From Prevotellaceae bacterium (GTDB lineage Bacteria > Bacteroidota > Bacteroidia > Bacteroidales > UBA932), in contig JAITPN010000094.1 in NCBI GenBank assembly GCA_031289415.1, positions 16,908-80,907 of the forward strand: a stretch of 64,000 nt of DNA. Direction: 5' to 3'. The notes below the pieces were generated by a model that had not been told where the DNA came from, ran no database searches, and saw nothing but the letters and a program-made list of their open reading frames with translations. The position numbers and the translations under genes were made by a program. Below, piece by piece: positions 33,949 to 47,140 of this stretch (position 1 is the stretch's first letter; every line of letters starts with the position of its first letter).

Positions 33949-35238
33949 CTAATTAAAAAATCCGGCATACGCAATACCGAGCGACACCGCCGGTTCGTTG
34001 TTGTAAGGCGCTTGAAATTTACGCAGCATATATTCGGCTTTCAACACCAATCCTTTCATCGGGAAATAATTGATGCCTGCGCTGATAATGTTTTTCCCGC
34101 ACCATGCTTTGTCGGCAATGCCGTCAGCCGTGCTGTACATCGAATCGTAGAAGCCGTAATGGACATAGGCATACAATTTCGTGTCGTTGTAACGGAGATT
34201 GGCGAACGACAATATATCGTAGCCTGCCTCAATATACCAACTCAACGCCGAAGCGCCCACATCGGTGCGGGGCGACGGACTTGCCGATGGCAACCGTTTG
34301 TTGATAATCGAAATATCATACGAACCGCCCAGATTGCCATATACCACATTGGCTCGCGCCAATACGTTATGTTTATCATACACGGCGTCAAACGTACCTA
34401 TCGCCACGATGCCTTTTACGTTGCGGGCAGCGTAGCGTTCGGGTTTCAGCGTATTGGCTGCGCTGTAGCCGTAATAACCGCTCAGCCCAACCCGCAACCC
34501 CGGTACGGAATAATTGTCGAGCCGGAAAGCGCCCGCATAGTTGTTGGCGATTTTAAACTCATAGGGCGATGTTGCGCCGCCCGAAATCCATCCGGCGTTG
34601 TCAAAACGCTCGGCGTCCAAGCCGGCAACAAACAACGCTTCGTAGCGCCAATGGGCTACGCGCCCCCAAAAACTCACGCCTGTTTCGTGCCACGTACACG
34701 GCAGAATTGCCGATTCTTCTTCGGGACGCAATACCGAGAAAAATTCCACCGGCAGGTGGTATTGGTTGGTAAGCCCTACGGGTACGATAATATGTCCCAT
34801 TCTCAAATTGGCGTAAGGCGTAAACGTTTTTTCAATCCAAAACTGCTCCAATGCTACTTCGCCGCCTTTTTCAATTTCAGTTTCATATTCTCCTGCTTCG
34901 GTTTTTTCAATTTCATACGCCGAGCCTGCACCGCTGTGTTCAAATTCTATTTCGGTAGCAAACCGCCAGCCGCGACCAAATTCATATCCCAAGTAAATAA
35001 CGGCATGCGGCAAATCTACACGCCCATGCGTAGCTCCGGCGTAGGTGTCGGGATACGCATAACGCGACGGATTGTCGCTGTAGAACATCCGTTGCGCCAC
35101 CACTTCGCCGTAGCCGCCCACTTGCAACCGCCCTAACATTGACGGGATTGTCCGGCGCACAACTACCGTATCAGCCGGTTGCGCCGCGGCAGGCAATACC
35201 GCTATAAGTAAAAGCACAATGATAATGTATGGTTTCAT
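33949..35238 (-). CDS. outer-membrane porin-like beta-barrel protein of the imelysin operon
   Basis: A 429-residue protein with a signal peptide (MKPYIIIVLLLIAVLPAAAQ) and alternating aromatic strands throughout (GGYGEVVAQRMFYS, VIYLGYEFGRGWRFATEIEFEH, LRMGHIIVPVGLTNQYH, C-terminal LGIAYAGFFN ending in an aromatic strand). It resembles phosphate-selective-porin-like proteins (FEHSG, YEALFVAGLDAERFDNAGW). As first gene of the imelysin/di-haem operon it may be the outer-membrane channel for the same metal. Starts further upstream (to 35292) would lie before the promoter at 35262-35269; ATG 35247 is an alternative. Confidence 0.82.
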   Translation of the reverse strand: MKPYIIIVLLLIAVLPAAAQPADTVVVRRTIPSMLGRLQVGGYGEVVAQRMFYSDNPSRYAYPDTYAGATHGRVDLPHAVIYLGYEFGRGWRFATEIEFEHSGAGSAYEIEKTEAGEYETEIEKGGEVALEQFWIEKTFTPYANLRMGHIIVPVGLTNQYHLPVEFFSVLRPEEESAILPCTWHETGVSFWGRVAHWRYEALFVAGLDAERFDNAGWISGGATSPYEFKIANNYAGAFRLDNYSVPGLRVGLSGYYGYSAANTLKPERYAARNVKGIVAIGTFDAVYDKHNVLARANVVYGNLGGSYDISIINKRLPSASPSPRTDVGASALSWYIEAGYDILSFANLRYNDTKLYAYVHYGFYDSMYSTADGIADKAWCGKNIISAGINYFPMKGLVLKAEYMLRKFQAPYNNEPAVSLGIAYAGFFN

Positions 35239-35261
35239 ATTCAACATTTTCTTTGAGGCTG

Positions 35262-35269
35262 CAAAGGTA
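35262..35269 (-). promoter_or_regulatory. -7 box for the porin-imelysin operon
   Basis: Minus-strand TACCTTTG followed by C, 24 nt before the ATG at 35238. I see no obvious Fur-like palindrome next to it. Confidence 0.65.
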
Positions 35270-35359
35270 CGCCGTTGCATAATGACCGGCAATACCTATT
35301 TATGGGGATATTTGCAGTCCGGCGTCATTATAAATAGGTAAAAGATTCTCAAGCAAGTC

Positions 35360-35394
35360 AAAAAAACCAAAGCCCCCCAATTCCTTTCGGGGGG
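35360..35394 (-). terminator. intrinsic terminator after uvrB
   Basis: On the minus strand CCCCCC pairs with GGGGGG (inner GAAAGGAATT loop), with CTTTGG and then seven T. Confidence 0.75.
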
Positions 35395-35434
35395 AAGGGA
35401 TTAAGATTGAACGTAGCGTAACTTTCTTAATCTC

Positions 35435-37450
<2,016 letters not shown>

Positions 37451-37455
37451 GAACT

Positions 37456-38745
37456 TTACAGTTCAGTATATTTTTCTTTGTAAAATTCATATTTTTCCAA
37501 CTTTTCGGGACTTTGCTCGCGCAAGCGGAAATAAATGTTCCGCAATGATTCTACTACTGCTTTTTCTTTACTATTTATCTGATAGGCGCGTTCAAACACC
37601 GGAAGCGCTACTTCAAATTGCGCATCGGCTTCTTTCGACATCTCTTCTGCTTTTTTGTAGTCGTTTTCCAAGTTCGCTTCGTTATGTAATTTCGCCGCTT
37701 TATTGAAATATAATACCGCTAATGAGTACACAGACCAGAAATTATCGGCGTCAAGCGCTATTGCTTTTTTATACGCAATTTCAGCGTTTACATAGTTGTT
37801 GAGTTGTTCGTGAATACCGCCTTCTACGCGATACAGTTCAGGATTTTTCGGGTCGTTCTGTTGCGCAGTTTCAATGTAAGGTAATATTTTTCCCGGATCT
37901 TCGCCGCGTTTCAAGTAGAGGTTAATTAATGCAATAATAATTTGCTGATTGGTCGGATATTTTTCCAATCCGCCGGTGAGGGTTGAAATAGCGCCTAACG
38001 TGTCGCCTGCAATTTGCTGCGTTTCAGCGTAGGCTGCTTGTATGTCGCCTTGTTGGTCGTAGCCAATGGAGATAGTTTTCGCGAAATATGTCAGCGCTTT
38101 GGGATTGTCATTGGACAAACGCGCCGTAAGCCCCGCATAATAAGTAATCAACGAATCGGTTTGTCCGACTATGGGATTGCCCGAAGAAGCCAGCGAGCCT
38201 TCGAAATAGCGCAACGCATCGGGATATTTTTGCAACGTGTATGCCGCCAACGCATCGGTTTTAAAATTATTTTTCAAATTTTCCAACGCTGTTTTTATTT
38301 TTTTTGTACTTGCCCCTTTTGTATCCAGCGCAATGGCTTTTTCGTATGCTTCCAGCGCAGTAAACAGCGGTTTTTCTACGGGGTAAGCAACCTGCCAGAA
38401 TATAAGAACGCCGCTTTCGTTGTAGTACAGTTTTTTATCGGCATACACATTTACATCATATTGTGCATTACCCACTGTTTCCTGCGAACTTTCTATGATT
38501 TTTTCGGACGCCAACAGCGTTTTTACCTGAATTTGGGACATTCCCGGCATTACAAACTTCACAGGTTGCGACCAAATGTCGGAAAACAACTCTGCACGCG
38601 CTATCCACGTTTTTACCAGCGCCGATTTTTTTTCATCTCGAATGTCGGCGTCGCTTTTGGCAATTTTTGATAACCACGCGGCGTTGTCTTGCGCCGTCAG
38701 TTGCACGGCTACCATGCAACATACTATGACTATAATCTTTTTCAT
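37456..38745 (-). CDS. TPR-repeat periplasmic protein
   Basis: A 429-residue protein with a signal peptide (MKKIIVIVCCMVAVQLTAQ) and several tetratricopeptide repeats: ALEAYEKAIALD, YPDALRYFEGSL, NAEIAYKKAIALDADNFWSVY, and FERAYQINSKEKAVVESL near the end. Proteins of this kind commonly follow gyrA in Bacteroidales; a scaffold role in the envelope is likely, but the partner is unknown. Gap to gyrA is 43 bp and to uvrB 5 bp, so probably one transcript. Confidence 0.83.
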   Translation of the reverse strand: MKKIIVIVCCMVAVQLTAQDNAAWLSKIAKSDADIRDEKKSALVKTWIARAELFSDIWSQPVKFVMPGMSQIQVKTLLASEKIIESSQETVGNAQYDVNVYADKKLYYNESGVLIFWQVAYPVEKPLFTALEAYEKAIALDTKGASTKKIKTALENLKNNFKTDALAAYTLQKYPDALRYFEGSLASSGNPIVGQTDSLITYYAGLTARLSNDNPKALTYFAKTISIGYDQQGDIQAAYAETQQIAGDTLGAISTLTGGLEKYPTNQQIIIALINLYLKRGEDPGKILPYIETAQQNDPKNPELYRVEGGIHEQLNNYVNAEIAYKKAIALDADNFWSVYSLAVLYFNKAAKLHNEANLENDYKKAEEMSKEADAQFEVALPVFERAYQINSKEKAVVESLRNIYFRLREQSPEKLEKYEFYKEKYTEL

Positions 38746-38788
38746 ATCAACATATTTTTAATTATCTATATACCCGCAAATATACGAA

Positions 38789-41308
38789 TTAATTTTCAGA
38801 TTCAACAGATTCTTCACTTTTTTCTGCCTGATTATCGTCCTCGTCGCTTTTAGTAACCTTACATACAGCGGCTATGCTGTCTTTTCCTTTGAGGTTAATC
38901 AACCGAACCCCTTGGGTTACACGTCCCGTAATACGCATATTGGCAACCGCCAGACGTATGGTAATACCCGACTTATTGATAATCATCAAGTCATTATCGT
39001 CGGTAACATCTTTTATGGCAATCAGCGAGCCTGTTTTTTCGGTGATATTAATGGTTTTTACTCCTTTCCCTTTCCGGTTGGTGGTTCGATAATCGTCCAA
39101 ATCCGAGCGTTTCCCAAACCCGTTTTCGCTTACTACCATGATGTTGATTTTGTCGTTGTCGGGCAACGACGCATCTACGCAAACCATGCCGATGACGTCC
39201 TGCCCTTCGCCGAGCGTGATGCCTTGCACACCGGCGCCTGTACGACCGATAGACCGGACTTTGCTTTCGTTGAAGCGCACACATCTTCCGCCGCGCGATG
39301 CGAGCAGAATATCGCACTTCCCATTGGTAAGGATGGCTTCGAGCAGTCCGTCGCCCTCCTTAATGGTGATGGCGTTGATGCCTTTGGTTCGCGGATTCGA
39401 GTATGCTTTGAGCGACGTTTTTTTCACGATGCCGTCTTTCGTACACATCACAATATAATTGCTATTGATATATTCGTCATCGTTCAGCGATTTTACGTTG
39501 ATGTAGGCGCACACTTTGTCGTCGGGTTCAATGTTAATCACGTTTTGGATGGCGCGACCTTTCGACGCTTTCGTTCCTTCAGGCACATCGTACACTTTCA
39601 GCCAGAAACAACGTCCTTTTTGGGTGAAAAAGAGTATCGTGCTGTGCATGTTTGCTACATAAATATGTTCGAGGAAATCTTCGTCGCGGGTGTTGCTGCC
39701 TTTAGCCCCTACGCCGCCGCGGTGTTGCAGGCGGTATTCAGCCAACGACGTGCGTTTGAGGTATCCCATGTGTGAAATGGTAATAACCATGTCTTCGTCG
39801 GCATAAAAATCTTCGGGATTAAATTCGCCGGCAGCCATTACAATGTCGGTACGGCGTTCGTCGCCATATTTTTCGCGCACGGCGGTGGTTTCATCCTTTA
39901 CAATTTGCAACTGCAATTGTTCGTCGCCGAGAATGGTATTCAGGCGGGTAATCAGTTTTTGCAATTCGGCATATTCGTCTTTAATTTTGTCGTGTTCCAG
40001 CCCTGTGAGTTGGCGGAGGCGCATTTCAATAATGGCGTTGGCTTGTATTTCCGACAGTCCGAACGTTTCCATTAATCCTTTGCGGGCGTCGTCGGGTGTT
40101 TTGGACGCGCGTATCAGGGCGATTACCTCATCGAGGTGGTCTAACGCTATCAGCAAGCCGGCAAGAATATGGGCGCGTTTTTCGGCTTGTTCCAATTCGT
40201 GGCGCGTACGGCGCACCACTACTTCATGGCGGTGGTCTACAAAGTACTTGATGAGCTGTTTGAGGTTCAGCAACCGCGGGCGACCGTCGACCAACGCAAT
40301 GTTATTAATAGAAAACGACGTTTGCAGTGCGGTATGTTTAAAAAGGTTGTTGAGTACCACGTTGGCAACCGCGCCTTGTTTAAGTTTCACCACTACGCGC
40401 ATCCCGTTACGGTCGCTTTCGTCGTTCACGTACGAAATACCTTCCAGCCGTTTCTCTTCAACCAACGCGGCGATTTTTTCGATAAGTTCCTTGCGGTTGA
40501 CCAAATATGGAATTTCGGTAGCCACGATGGTTTCGCGCCCGCTTGCCGACACTTCTATTTCGGTTTTTGCACGGATTACCACGCGTCCCCGTCCGGTTTC
40601 GTAGGCTTCCTTAATCCCTTGCAGTCCGTAAATCGTACCGCCTGTCGGAAAATCGGGCGCTTTCACGTAGTGCAGCAACTCTTCGGTCGTAATGTCTTTA
40701 TTATCTATGTACGCGCAAATGGCATTGCATACTTCGGTGAGGTTGTGGGGCGCCATGTTGGTAGCCATACCCACCGCAATCCCCGACGCGCCGTTCACCA
40801 GCAGCAGGGGGATTTTCGTTGCCAGCACCGTAGGTTCTACATACTCGTCGCTGTAATTGGGGCGGAAATCCACGGTGTTCTTGTCAAGGTCGGCAAGCAC
40901 TTCTTCCGAAATCCGTTGCAGGCGGGCTTCCGTATAACGCATAGCCGCCGCGCTGTCGCCGTCAATCGAGCCGAAGTTTCCCTGCCCGTCCACGAGGAGA
41001 TAGCGCAAACTCCATTCTTGCGCCATGCGCACCATGGATTCATACAACGCCGAGTCGCCATGCGGGTGGTATTTCCCCATGACGTCCCCCACGATACGCG
41101 CCGACTTCTTATAAGGCTTTCCGGGCGCCAATCCCAATTCCGACATACCGTAAAGGATACGCCGATGTACGGGTTTCATACCGTCGCGCACATCGGGAAG
41201 CGCTCTGGAAACAATCACTGACATCGAATAGTCAATATACGAGGTTTTCATTTCCTCTTCAATGTTCACTTTGATAATCCGCTCAGTGTTTTCAAAATTT
41301 TCTGTCAT
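38789..41308 (-). CDS. gyrA: DNA gyrase subunit A
   Basis: An 839-residue type II topoisomerase subunit. The catalytic tyrosine is Y125 in [11 protein letters not shown]. The quinolone-determining region reads [10 protein letters not shown], with S86 and E90 at the positions equivalent to E. coli S83 and D87, so no typical resistance change is seen. The C-terminal pinwheel contains the GyrA-box-like GRKGKGV-type sequence ([12 protein letters not shown]) and ends in an acidic tail ([12 protein letters not shown]). First gene of a run with the TPR gene and uvrB. Confidence 0.97.
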   Translation of the reverse strand: MTENFENTERIIKVNIEEEMKTSYIDYSMSVIVSRALPDVRDGMKPVHRRILYGMSELGLAPGKPYKKSARIVGDVMGKYHPHGDSALYESMVRMAQEWSLRYLLVDGQGNFGSIDGDSAAAMRYTEARLQRISEEVLADLDKNTVDFRPNYSDEYVEPTVLATKIPLLLVNGASGIAVGMATNMAPHNLTEVCNAICAYIDNKDITTEELLHYVKAPDFPTGGTIYGLQGIKEAYETGRGRVVIRAKTEIEVSASGRETIVATEIPYLVNRKELIEKIAALVEEKRLEGISYVNDESDRNGMRVVVKLKQGAVANVVLNNLFKHTALQTSFSINNIALVDGRPRLLNLKQLIKYFVDHRHEVVVRRTRHELEQAEKRAHILAGLLIALDHLDEVIALIRASKTPDDARKGLMETFGLSEIQANAIIEMRLRQLTGLEHDKIKDEYAELQKLITRLNTILGDEQLQLQIVKDETTAVREKYGDERRTDIVMAAGEFNPEDFYADEDMVITISHMGYLKRTSLAEYRLQHRGGVGAKGSNTRDEDFLEHIYVANMHSTILFFTQKGRCFWLKVYDVPEGTKASKGRAIQNVINIEPDDKVCAYINVKSLNDDEYINSNYIVMCTKDGIVKKTSLKAYSNPRTKGINAITIKEGDGLLEAILTNGKCDILLASRGGRCVRFNESKVRSIGRTGAGVQGITLGEGQDVIGMVCVDASLPDNDKINIMVVSENGFGKRSDLDDYRTTNRKGKGVKTINITEKTGSLIAIKDVTDDNDLMIINKSGITIRLAVANMRITGRVTQGVRLINLKGKDSIAAVCKVTKSDEDDNQAEKSEESVESEN

Positions 41309-41407
41309 AATGTGTAATAAGTTTACAAAAGAACCGCTAAGTTACGAAAAATTATTAAATTTTAAAAATAATTTCTTTCTTCATTTTTCTTTTCCAGTTA
41401 TTATTTT

Positions 41408-41415
41408 TACCTTTG
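41408..41415 (+). promoter_or_regulatory. -7 box of the small gene at 41440
   Basis: TACCTTTG, a perfect TAnnTTTG box, 24 nt before the ATG. Confidence 0.6.
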
Positions 41416-41439
41416 TAACACTTAATCAAAAGCAAAACG

Positions 41440-41682
41440 ATGAGCGTCGGACAACACTTTTTCATAAATATCACGTCGATTCCTTGCACCGAAGGGGATA
41501 AAGTCCGGCTTTCGTATTGTATGCCGCGTATTGCGCTATTTTCTAAAAAAATCGTCCCGACAGTTGCCGTAGCAGAAATACACGGTGTGATTTCGTCCCT
41601 GCAACTTGCGGCGGAAGAGATACACGGTGTAATCTATGTTCCGACATCTTCAAATAAAGAAAGAATGGCGGTTGTATTTTAA
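41440..41682 (+). CDS. small hypothetical protein (80 aa)
   Basis: An 80-residue ORF (MSVGQHFFINITSIPCTEGD...) with a proper Bacteroidota promoter box 24 nt upstream and no overlap with a better gene. It contains a short internal duplication: AEIHGVISS and, 11 residues later, AEEIHGVIYV. There is no signal peptide or membrane segment, and I recognise no family. It is either a real small gene or the remnant of a longer one. It is convergent with metH. Confidence 0.45.
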   Translation: MSVGQHFFINITSIPCTEGDKVRLSYCMPRIALFSKKIVPTVAVAEIHGVISSLQLAAEEIHGVIYVPTSSNKERMAVVF

Positions 41683-41732
41683 AGAAGAAAATATAATCGG
41701 GAAAGAACCCTTAACGCTTAATCCTTCACACG

Positions 41733-44471
41733 TTACACATCACGCTTCACGTATGAATTTTTCCGCGCGTCGGCGAGGCTTATGTACGCGCGTTTGGCTT
41801 CGCCCTCGCGGTTGAGGTCGCGCAGGCGTTGCTGCTGCAGCCGCAGGTTTTCCAGATAGGCGCGGCGTGCGTCGGCGTGCCGGAGTTCGCCCAAGATGCG
41901 GACGGCTTCGGACGTGTCGCGCACATAAATCACAGGCGCGGCGTATTCGGGCGCTATCTTCACCGCCGTATGAATGGCGCTTGTGCCGGCTCCTCCAATG
42001 AGCAGCGGGATACAGATGCGGCGTTCCTGCATCGTGCGGGCTACGGTAATCATTTCTTCGAGCGAGGGGGTTATCAGACCGCTCAGCCCAACGACGTCGG
42101 GCTTTTCGCGCTCGATGGCGGCGATAATCGTTTCGCAGGGCGTCATCACGCCGAGGTCGACAATCCGGTAGCCATTGCATCCGAGCACTACGGATACAAT
42201 GTTTTTTCCGATGTCGTGTACGTCGCCTTTTACGGTAGCCAGTATGATAGCGCCGGACTTCGGCATTTCGGCGGCGGCGAGGTCTTCCACCGTCAGTTTA
42301 TCTACGGCTTTGCGCATGACGCGGGCTGTTTTCACCACTTGGGGCAGAAACATTTTGCCCTCGCCGAACAGTGCGCCTACGCGGTTCATGCCGTCCATCA
42401 ACGGACCTTCAATCACTTTAAGGCTGCTGCCGAATTGCCGGAAGGCTTCCATCGCGTCGTCTTCCACGTAGTCGGCAAGCCCTTTCAGCAGCGCATGCGA
42501 CAAGCGTTGCTCGACCGGCAGATTGCGCCATTCGTCGGGCTTCGCGTCGGGTTTGTCCGCGTTTGCTTTTGTTTGCAAGGCGTATGCCGACATCCTTTCC
42601 GTAGCGTCGGCGCGGCGGTTCAGCACAAGGTCTTCGGCAAGGGTCAGCAGGTCGGGCGCTATATCGGTGTACGCAGGCAGCGCGCCGGCGTTGACGATGC
42701 CCATGTCCAGTCCCGCCTTGACGGCGTGGTAGAGGAAGACGGCATGAATGGCTTCGCGCACCGTGTTGTTGCCGCGGAACGAGAACGACAGATTGCTCAC
42801 GCCCGCGCTGATTTTTGCATACGGACAATGGGTTTTAATCCACCGGCAGGCTTCGATAAAGTCTACGGCGTAGTGGCGGTGTACGTCCATGCCTGTGCCG
42901 ATAGCCAACACGTTTGGATCGAAAATAATATCTTCGGGCGCAAAGCCTGCTTTCTCCGTCAGCAGTCGGTAAGCGCGGGCGGCTACTTCGGTTTTCCGGC
43001 GGCAGGTGTCGGCTTGCCCTGTTTCGTCAAACAGCATGACGATGGCGGCGGCGGCGTACTTTTTCAGCGCGGTGGCTTTGCGGAGGAAGTCGTCTTCGCC
43101 CTCTTTGAGCGAAATGGAATTGACGATACACTTGCCTTGCACGCATTGCAGCCCTGCCTCAAGCACGTCCCATTTCGACGAGTCGACGATGAACGGCACG
43201 CGGGCAATGTCGGGTTCAGACGCCATCAGGTTTAGGAAATTCCGCATTTCCGTTTTGCCGTCGAGCATCGCATCGTCCATACATATATCAATGGCTTGCG
43301 CGCCGTTTTCTACTTGTTGGCGGGCGATGCTGAGGGCTTCTTCGTATTTTTTTTCGCGGATGAGGCGGGCAAACTTCGCCGAGCCTGCCACGTTGGTGCG
43401 TTCTCCTATGTTGACGAAGTTTATTTCGGGCGAAATGTGCAGCGTTTCCAAGCCCGCCACGATGGTGCGGTGCAGTTCTTCGACGGATTTTCGCGGCGGG
43501 TATTTCTCCGCCGCGGCGGCTATCGCGGCGATGTGGGCAGGCGTCGTACCGCAGCATCCCCCTATGATATTCAGCAGTCCTTTTTCTAATGCCGGAATAA
43601 TTTTCGCAGCCATCGAAGCAGGCGTTTCGTCATAGCTGCCAAACTGGTTGGGCAAACCGGCATTGGGGTGCATGCTCAGGCGGCAGGTGGCAATTTTAGA
43701 CAGCGCTTCGAGGTAGGGCAACATTTTTTCTGCGCCGAACGAGCAGTTCAGTCCTATGCTGAACGGTTGCGCTTGTTTTACGGATTGATAAAATGCTTCT
43801 ATCGTTTGTCCCGACAGCGTCCGTCCGCCTTCGGTGAGCGTGAACGAGAGCATCACAGGCAGGCGTTGCCGCCGCCGTTCAAATACGGTTTCGATGGCAA
43901 ACAGCGCCGCTTTGGCATTGAGCGTATCGAAGACGGTTTCGATGAGCAAGAGGTCAACGCCGCCGTCGAGAAGTCCTTCCGTTTGCGTGGCGTAAGCATC
44001 GGAGAGTTGCGAGAATGTGGTGGCGCGGAATCCCGGATTGTGCATGTCGGGCGACATAGACGCCGTTTTTGAAGTAGGTCCTATCGAGCCTGCCGCAAAA
44101 CGAGGCTTCGCAGGCGTTTGCGCCGTGTATTTGTCAGCCGCTTTGCGGGCAAGTTGCGCCGCCGCCCGGTTTATTTCGTACACCGGCATCTCCGTACCGT
44201 AATCGGCTTGCGACACGGCATTCGCATTAAACGTGTTGGTGGATACGATGTCTGCTCCTGCCGCAAAGTATTGTTCGTGGATTTGTTGAATCACGTCGGG
44301 GCGGGTAAGCGACAGCAAATCGTTGTTCCCCTTCAGCGGAATGGCGGATGCGGCAAACTGCGAGCCGCGAAAGTCGGCTTCCGTCAGTCCGAACGTTTGA
44401 ATAAGGCTACCCATAGCGCCGTCGAGTATCAGAATACGCGCTGCGGCTATTTGTTCAATAGGGTGGTACAT
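41733..44471 (-). CDS. metH: cobalamin-dependent methionine synthase without activation domain
   Basis: A 912-residue protein that transfers the methyl group of methyl-tetrahydrofolate to homocysteine via cobalamin. Modules in order: homocysteine-binding barrel ([10 protein letters not shown] at the start, zinc motif IGGCCGTTP near 313), pterin-binding barrel ([15 protein letters not shown]), four-helix cap and B12-binding domain with the cobalt-ligating DVHDIGKNI. The protein stops ~45 residues after the B12 domain. The ~330-residue AdoMet reactivation domain of E. coli MetH is absent, as in many Bacteroidales, where it may be a separate protein. Start 7 bp after the aspS stop: operon. Confidence 0.94.
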   Translation of the reverse strand: MYHPIEQIAAARILILDGAMGSLIQTFGLTEADFRGSQFAASAIPLKGNNDLLSLTRPDVIQQIHEQYFAAGADIVSTNTFNANAVSQADYGTEMPVYEINRAAAQLARKAADKYTAQTPAKPRFAAGSIGPTSKTASMSPDMHNPGFRATTFSQLSDAYATQTEGLLDGGVDLLLIETVFDTLNAKAALFAIETVFERRRQRLPVMLSFTLTEGGRTLSGQTIEAFYQSVKQAQPFSIGLNCSFGAEKMLPYLEALSKIATCRLSMHPNAGLPNQFGSYDETPASMAAKIIPALEKGLLNIIGGCCGTTPAHIAAIAAAAEKYPPRKSVEELHRTIVAGLETLHISPEINFVNIGERTNVAGSAKFARLIREKKYEEALSIARQQVENGAQAIDICMDDAMLDGKTEMRNFLNLMASEPDIARVPFIVDSSKWDVLEAGLQCVQGKCIVNSISLKEGEDDFLRKATALKKYAAAAIVMLFDETGQADTCRRKTEVAARAYRLLTEKAGFAPEDIIFDPNVLAIGTGMDVHRHYAVDFIEACRWIKTHCPYAKISAGVSNLSFSFRGNNTVREAIHAVFLYHAVKAGLDMGIVNAGALPAYTDIAPDLLTLAEDLVLNRRADATERMSAYALQTKANADKPDAKPDEWRNLPVEQRLSHALLKGLADYVEDDAMEAFRQFGSSLKVIEGPLMDGMNRVGALFGEGKMFLPQVVKTARVMRKAVDKLTVEDLAAAEMPKSGAIILATVKGDVHDIGKNIVSVVLGCNGYRIVDLGVMTPCETIIAAIEREKPDVVGLSGLITPSLEEMITVARTMQERRICIPLLIGGAGTSAIHTAVKIAPEYAAPVIYVRDTSEAVRILGELRHADARRAYLENLRLQQQRLRDLNREGEAKRAYISLADARKNSYVKRDV

Positions 44472-44478
44472 CGTTTTT

Positions 44479-46230
44479 TTACACTTTTAATCCCAGTTCT
44501 TTGAGTTGCGCTTCATCAATTTTCGACGGCGCATCCAACATCACATCGCGCCCTGCGTTGTTTTTTGGGAAAGCAATGAAATCCCGTATCGTTTCCTGTC
44601 CGCCGAACAACGCGCACCACCGGTCGAATCCGAATGCAATGCCTCCATGTGGCGGAGCGCCGTATTTAAAGGCGTTAATGATGAATCCGAATTTATAGTT
44701 TGCCTCTTCGGGCGAAAAGCCTAACACTTCAAACATACGTTGCTGCACTTTCGAGTCGTGAATACGAATAGAGCCGCCGCCGATTTCCGTACCATTCAGC
44801 ACAAAATCGTAGGCGTTGGCGTTCACTTGCGCCAACAGGTTTTTATCGTTGGAATTGAATTTCTCCAAATCTTCGGGCTTTGGCGATGTAAACGGATGGT
44901 GCATGGCATAGAAACGCTGTGTTTCATTGTCCCATTCGAGTAACGGAAAATCATACACCCACAGGGGTGCAAACGTACCGCTCTTGCGCAATCCCAATCG
45001 CGTTCCCATTTCGATGCGCAATGTACCCAATGCTTCCTGCGTTTTCTTTTTTTCGCCGCACAAAAGCAGTATCAAATCGCCTTGTTTTGCGCCGTGCCGT
45101 GCCGCAATGCGCGTCAAATCATCCGGCGTATAGAATTTATCGACGCTTGATTTCAAGCCCTCGTCCGTCCACCGGATATACACCAAGCCTTTTGCGCCTA
45201 CTTGCGGGCGTTTTACCCATTCTGTCAATTCGTCAAGTTGTTTGCGGGTATATCCGGCGCAATTTTGCACACAAATGCCGCCGGTGTATTCGGCATCGTC
45301 AAACACTGCGAAATTTTTGCCTTTTACCACATCGGTTACTTCTGCTATGCGCATATCAAAACGAATGTCGGGTTTATCGCTGCCATAATACTGCATGGCA
45401 TCGGCATAGCTCATGCGCGGAAAAGCATCCGTAAATTCAACGTCCAGTACATTTTTAAATAAATATTTTGCCAATTCTTCAAATGTTTGCAAAATATCTT
45501 CGCGTTCTACAAATGCCATTTCGCAGTCTATTTGTGTAAACTCAGGCTGCCGGTCGGCGCGAAGGTCTTCGTCGCGAAAGCAGCGTACAATCTGGAAATA
45601 ACGGTCGTAGCCACTGACCATGAGCAGTTGTTTAAACGTCTGCGGACTTTGCGGCAAGGCATAAAACTCACCTTGATTCATACGCGAAGGTACTACAAAG
45701 TCGCGCGCCCCTTCGGGTGTTGATTTAATTAAAAAAGGGGTTTCTATCTCAAGAAAATGTTGGCTATCGAGGTATTTACGCACTTCCTGAGCCATACGGT
45801 GGCGGAGTTTCAGCGCAGATTGCAACGGATTGCGGCGCAAATCAAGGTAACGGAATCGTGCACGAAGATCTTCGCCTCCGTCGCTTTCGTCTTCTATAGT
45901 AAAAGGAGGCGTATCTGCCGCGTTCAGTATGCGACAAGTACTAATGGCTATTTCAATATCGCCTGTCGGCATTTTTGCATTTTTGCTGCTGCGTTCCATT
46001 ACCGTACCGGCGACTTGAATAACAAATTCGCGCCCCAACGTGTGGGCTATGGCTTTCACGTCAGCGGGGCTATCTTCGTTTACCGTTAGCTGCGTGATGC
46101 CATACCTGTCGCGCAAGTCAATAAATGTCATTCCGCCGAGGTTGCGTATGCGCTGTATCCAGCCCGCAAGCGTTACTTGTTCTCCTTTGTGTGTCAGGCG
46201 CAATTCGCCACAAGTGTGAGTCCTATACAT
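44479..46230 (-). CDS. aspS: aspartyl-tRNA synthetase
   Basis: A 583-residue class IIb synthetase. It has an OB-fold anticodon domain ([24 protein letters not shown]), motif 2 ([18 protein letters not shown]), the bacterial GAD insertion domain and motif 3 (GIAFGFDRW). ATG 46230 ([10 protein letters not shown]) is chosen because the promoter box lies at 46253-46260 and the longer frame to 46338 runs into the rpmA terminator. The gene is followed closely by metH. Confidence 0.96.
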   Translation of the reverse strand: MYRTHTCGELRLTHKGEQVTLAGWIQRIRNLGGMTFIDLRDRYGITQLTVNEDSPADVKAIAHTLGREFVIQVAGTVMERSSKNAKMPTGDIEIAISTCRILNAADTPPFTIEDESDGGEDLRARFRYLDLRRNPLQSALKLRHRMAQEVRKYLDSQHFLEIETPFLIKSTPEGARDFVVPSRMNQGEFYALPQSPQTFKQLLMVSGYDRYFQIVRCFRDEDLRADRQPEFTQIDCEMAFVEREDILQTFEELAKYLFKNVLDVEFTDAFPRMSYADAMQYYGSDKPDIRFDMRIAEVTDVVKGKNFAVFDDAEYTGGICVQNCAGYTRKQLDELTEWVKRPQVGAKGLVYIRWTDEGLKSSVDKFYTPDDLTRIAARHGAKQGDLILLLCGEKKKTQEALGTLRIEMGTRLGLRKSGTFAPLWVYDFPLLEWDNETQRFYAMHHPFTSPKPEDLEKFNSNDKNLLAQVNANAYDFVLNGTEIGGGSIRIHDSKVQQRMFEVLGFSPEEANYKFGFIINAFKYGAPPHGGIAFGFDRWCALFGGQETIRDFIAFPKNNAGRDVMLDAPSKIDEAQLKELGLKV

Positions 46231-46252
46231 AAGTGGTCTGTAATAATTTTTG

Positions 46253-46260
46253 CAAAAGTA
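46253..46260 (-). promoter_or_regulatory. -7 box for aspS-metH
   Basis: Minus-strand TACTTTTG followed by C, matching TAnnTTTG, 23 nt before the aspS ATG. Confidence 0.6.
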
Positions 46261-46316
46261 AGGATTTTTATTGGATTTTATCCGTTTCAATCCACAGATA
46301 TTTTTCTTTTTCCCAT

Positions 46317-46349
46317 AAAAAAAGACATTCCCTCGCAAGAGAATGTCCT
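46317..46349 (-). terminator. intrinsic terminator of rplU-rpmA
   Basis: GACATTC pairs with GAATGTC around a TCTTGCGAGG loop, followed on the minus strand by T7. Confidence 0.88.
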
Positions 46350-46394
46350 TAGACTGTGTATTATCTACCTTAAATTATTGGTAAATCTGTGTAC

Positions 46395-46655
46395 TTACGA
46401 TGCCTGTGGCAATATCGATACGTACGAACGGTTGTTGCGCTTTTTGCAAAAAGCGACCACGCCGTCTATGAGGGCAAACAAAGTATGATCTTTGCCGATA
46501 CCTACATTTTGCCCCGGATAATGTACCGTGCCTCGTTGGCGTACAATAATGTTGCCGGCTTTGGCAACTTGTCCGCCAAATAATTTAACACCAAGTCGTT
46601 TGCTATGCGATTCACGTCCGTTCTTCGAACTACCGACGCCTTTCTTATGTGCCAT
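46395..46655 (-). CDS. rpmA: 50S ribosomal protein L27
   Basis: An 86-residue protein starting [20 protein letters not shown], the standard L27 start that needs no N-terminal processing. [27 protein letters not shown] follows, and the protein ends VSILPQAS. L27 reaches the peptidyl transferase centre with its N terminus. It lies 24 bp after rplU and ends before a terminator. Confidence 0.97.
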   Translation of the reverse strand: MAHKKGVGSSKNGRESHSKRLGVKLFGGQVAKAGNIIVRQRGTVHYPGQNVGIGKDHTLFALIDGVVAFCKKRNNRSYVSILPQAS

Positions 46656-46679
46656 ATCTTTTTATACTTTTAATAATTA

Positions 46680-46985
46680 CTAAACTGATTCAATTCTAAT
46701 CTGTGTCATATATTGCCGATGACCTTGTGTTTTCTTATAACCTTTACGGCGTTTCTTCTTAAACACAATCACTTTGTCGGCTTTTACATGTTTTAGGATA
46801 GTAGCTTCTACTACAGCTCCTTCTATTGTTGGAGCGCCTATGGTTACCGCACCATCGGCGTCTTTAAGGAATACTTTGTCAAAAGTAACTTTTTCTCCTT
46901 CTTCTCCTTTCAAGCGGTTAACAAATATTGTTCGTCCGGCTTCTACTTTAAATTGCAGCCCTGCAATGTCAACAATGGCGTACAT
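46680..46985 (-). CDS. rplU: 50S ribosomal protein L21
   Basis: A 101-residue protein ([20 protein letters not shown]... [15 protein letters not shown]), typical L21, binding 23S rRNA. It forms the conserved rplU-rpmA operon. Its mRNA leader (about 46986-47083) contains two small hairpins: CCGTTTTTTACGG and GATGGTTGTTCCATC, read on the minus strand. Confidence 0.97.
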   Translation of the reverse strand: MYAIVDIAGLQFKVEAGRTIFVNRLKGEEGEKVTFDKVFLKDADGAVTIGAPTIEGAVVEATILKHVKADKVIVFKKKRRKGYKKTQGHRQYMTQIRIESV

Positions 46986-47017
46986 AACTTTTTTATTTTT
47001 AAATTTCGACAGTAAGC

Positions 47018-47097
47018 GGATGGAACAACCATCTCTTTTTCTTTAGCTTAGGTGTCATATAATCATCTTTTCCCGTAAAAAACGGAGTGCAAAGATA
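47018..47097 (-). promoter_or_regulatory. promoter and hairpin leader of rplU
   Basis: Minus-strand TATCTTTG (47090-47097) gives a start near 47083 and a leader of about 100 nt before the rplU ATG. Two hairpins in it could serve autoregulation by a ribosomal protein; this is inference. Confidence 0.5.
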
Positions 47098-47140
47098 TAA
47101 ACATTTCTTCAAACTTCAAACTTTTTTTTTAATTTTTCCG

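Noticed and set aside
32749..35238. SusC/SusD-type polysaccharide utilisation locus
   Set aside because: The proteins are an imelysin and a porin-like barrel; no SusD features or glycoside hydrolases.
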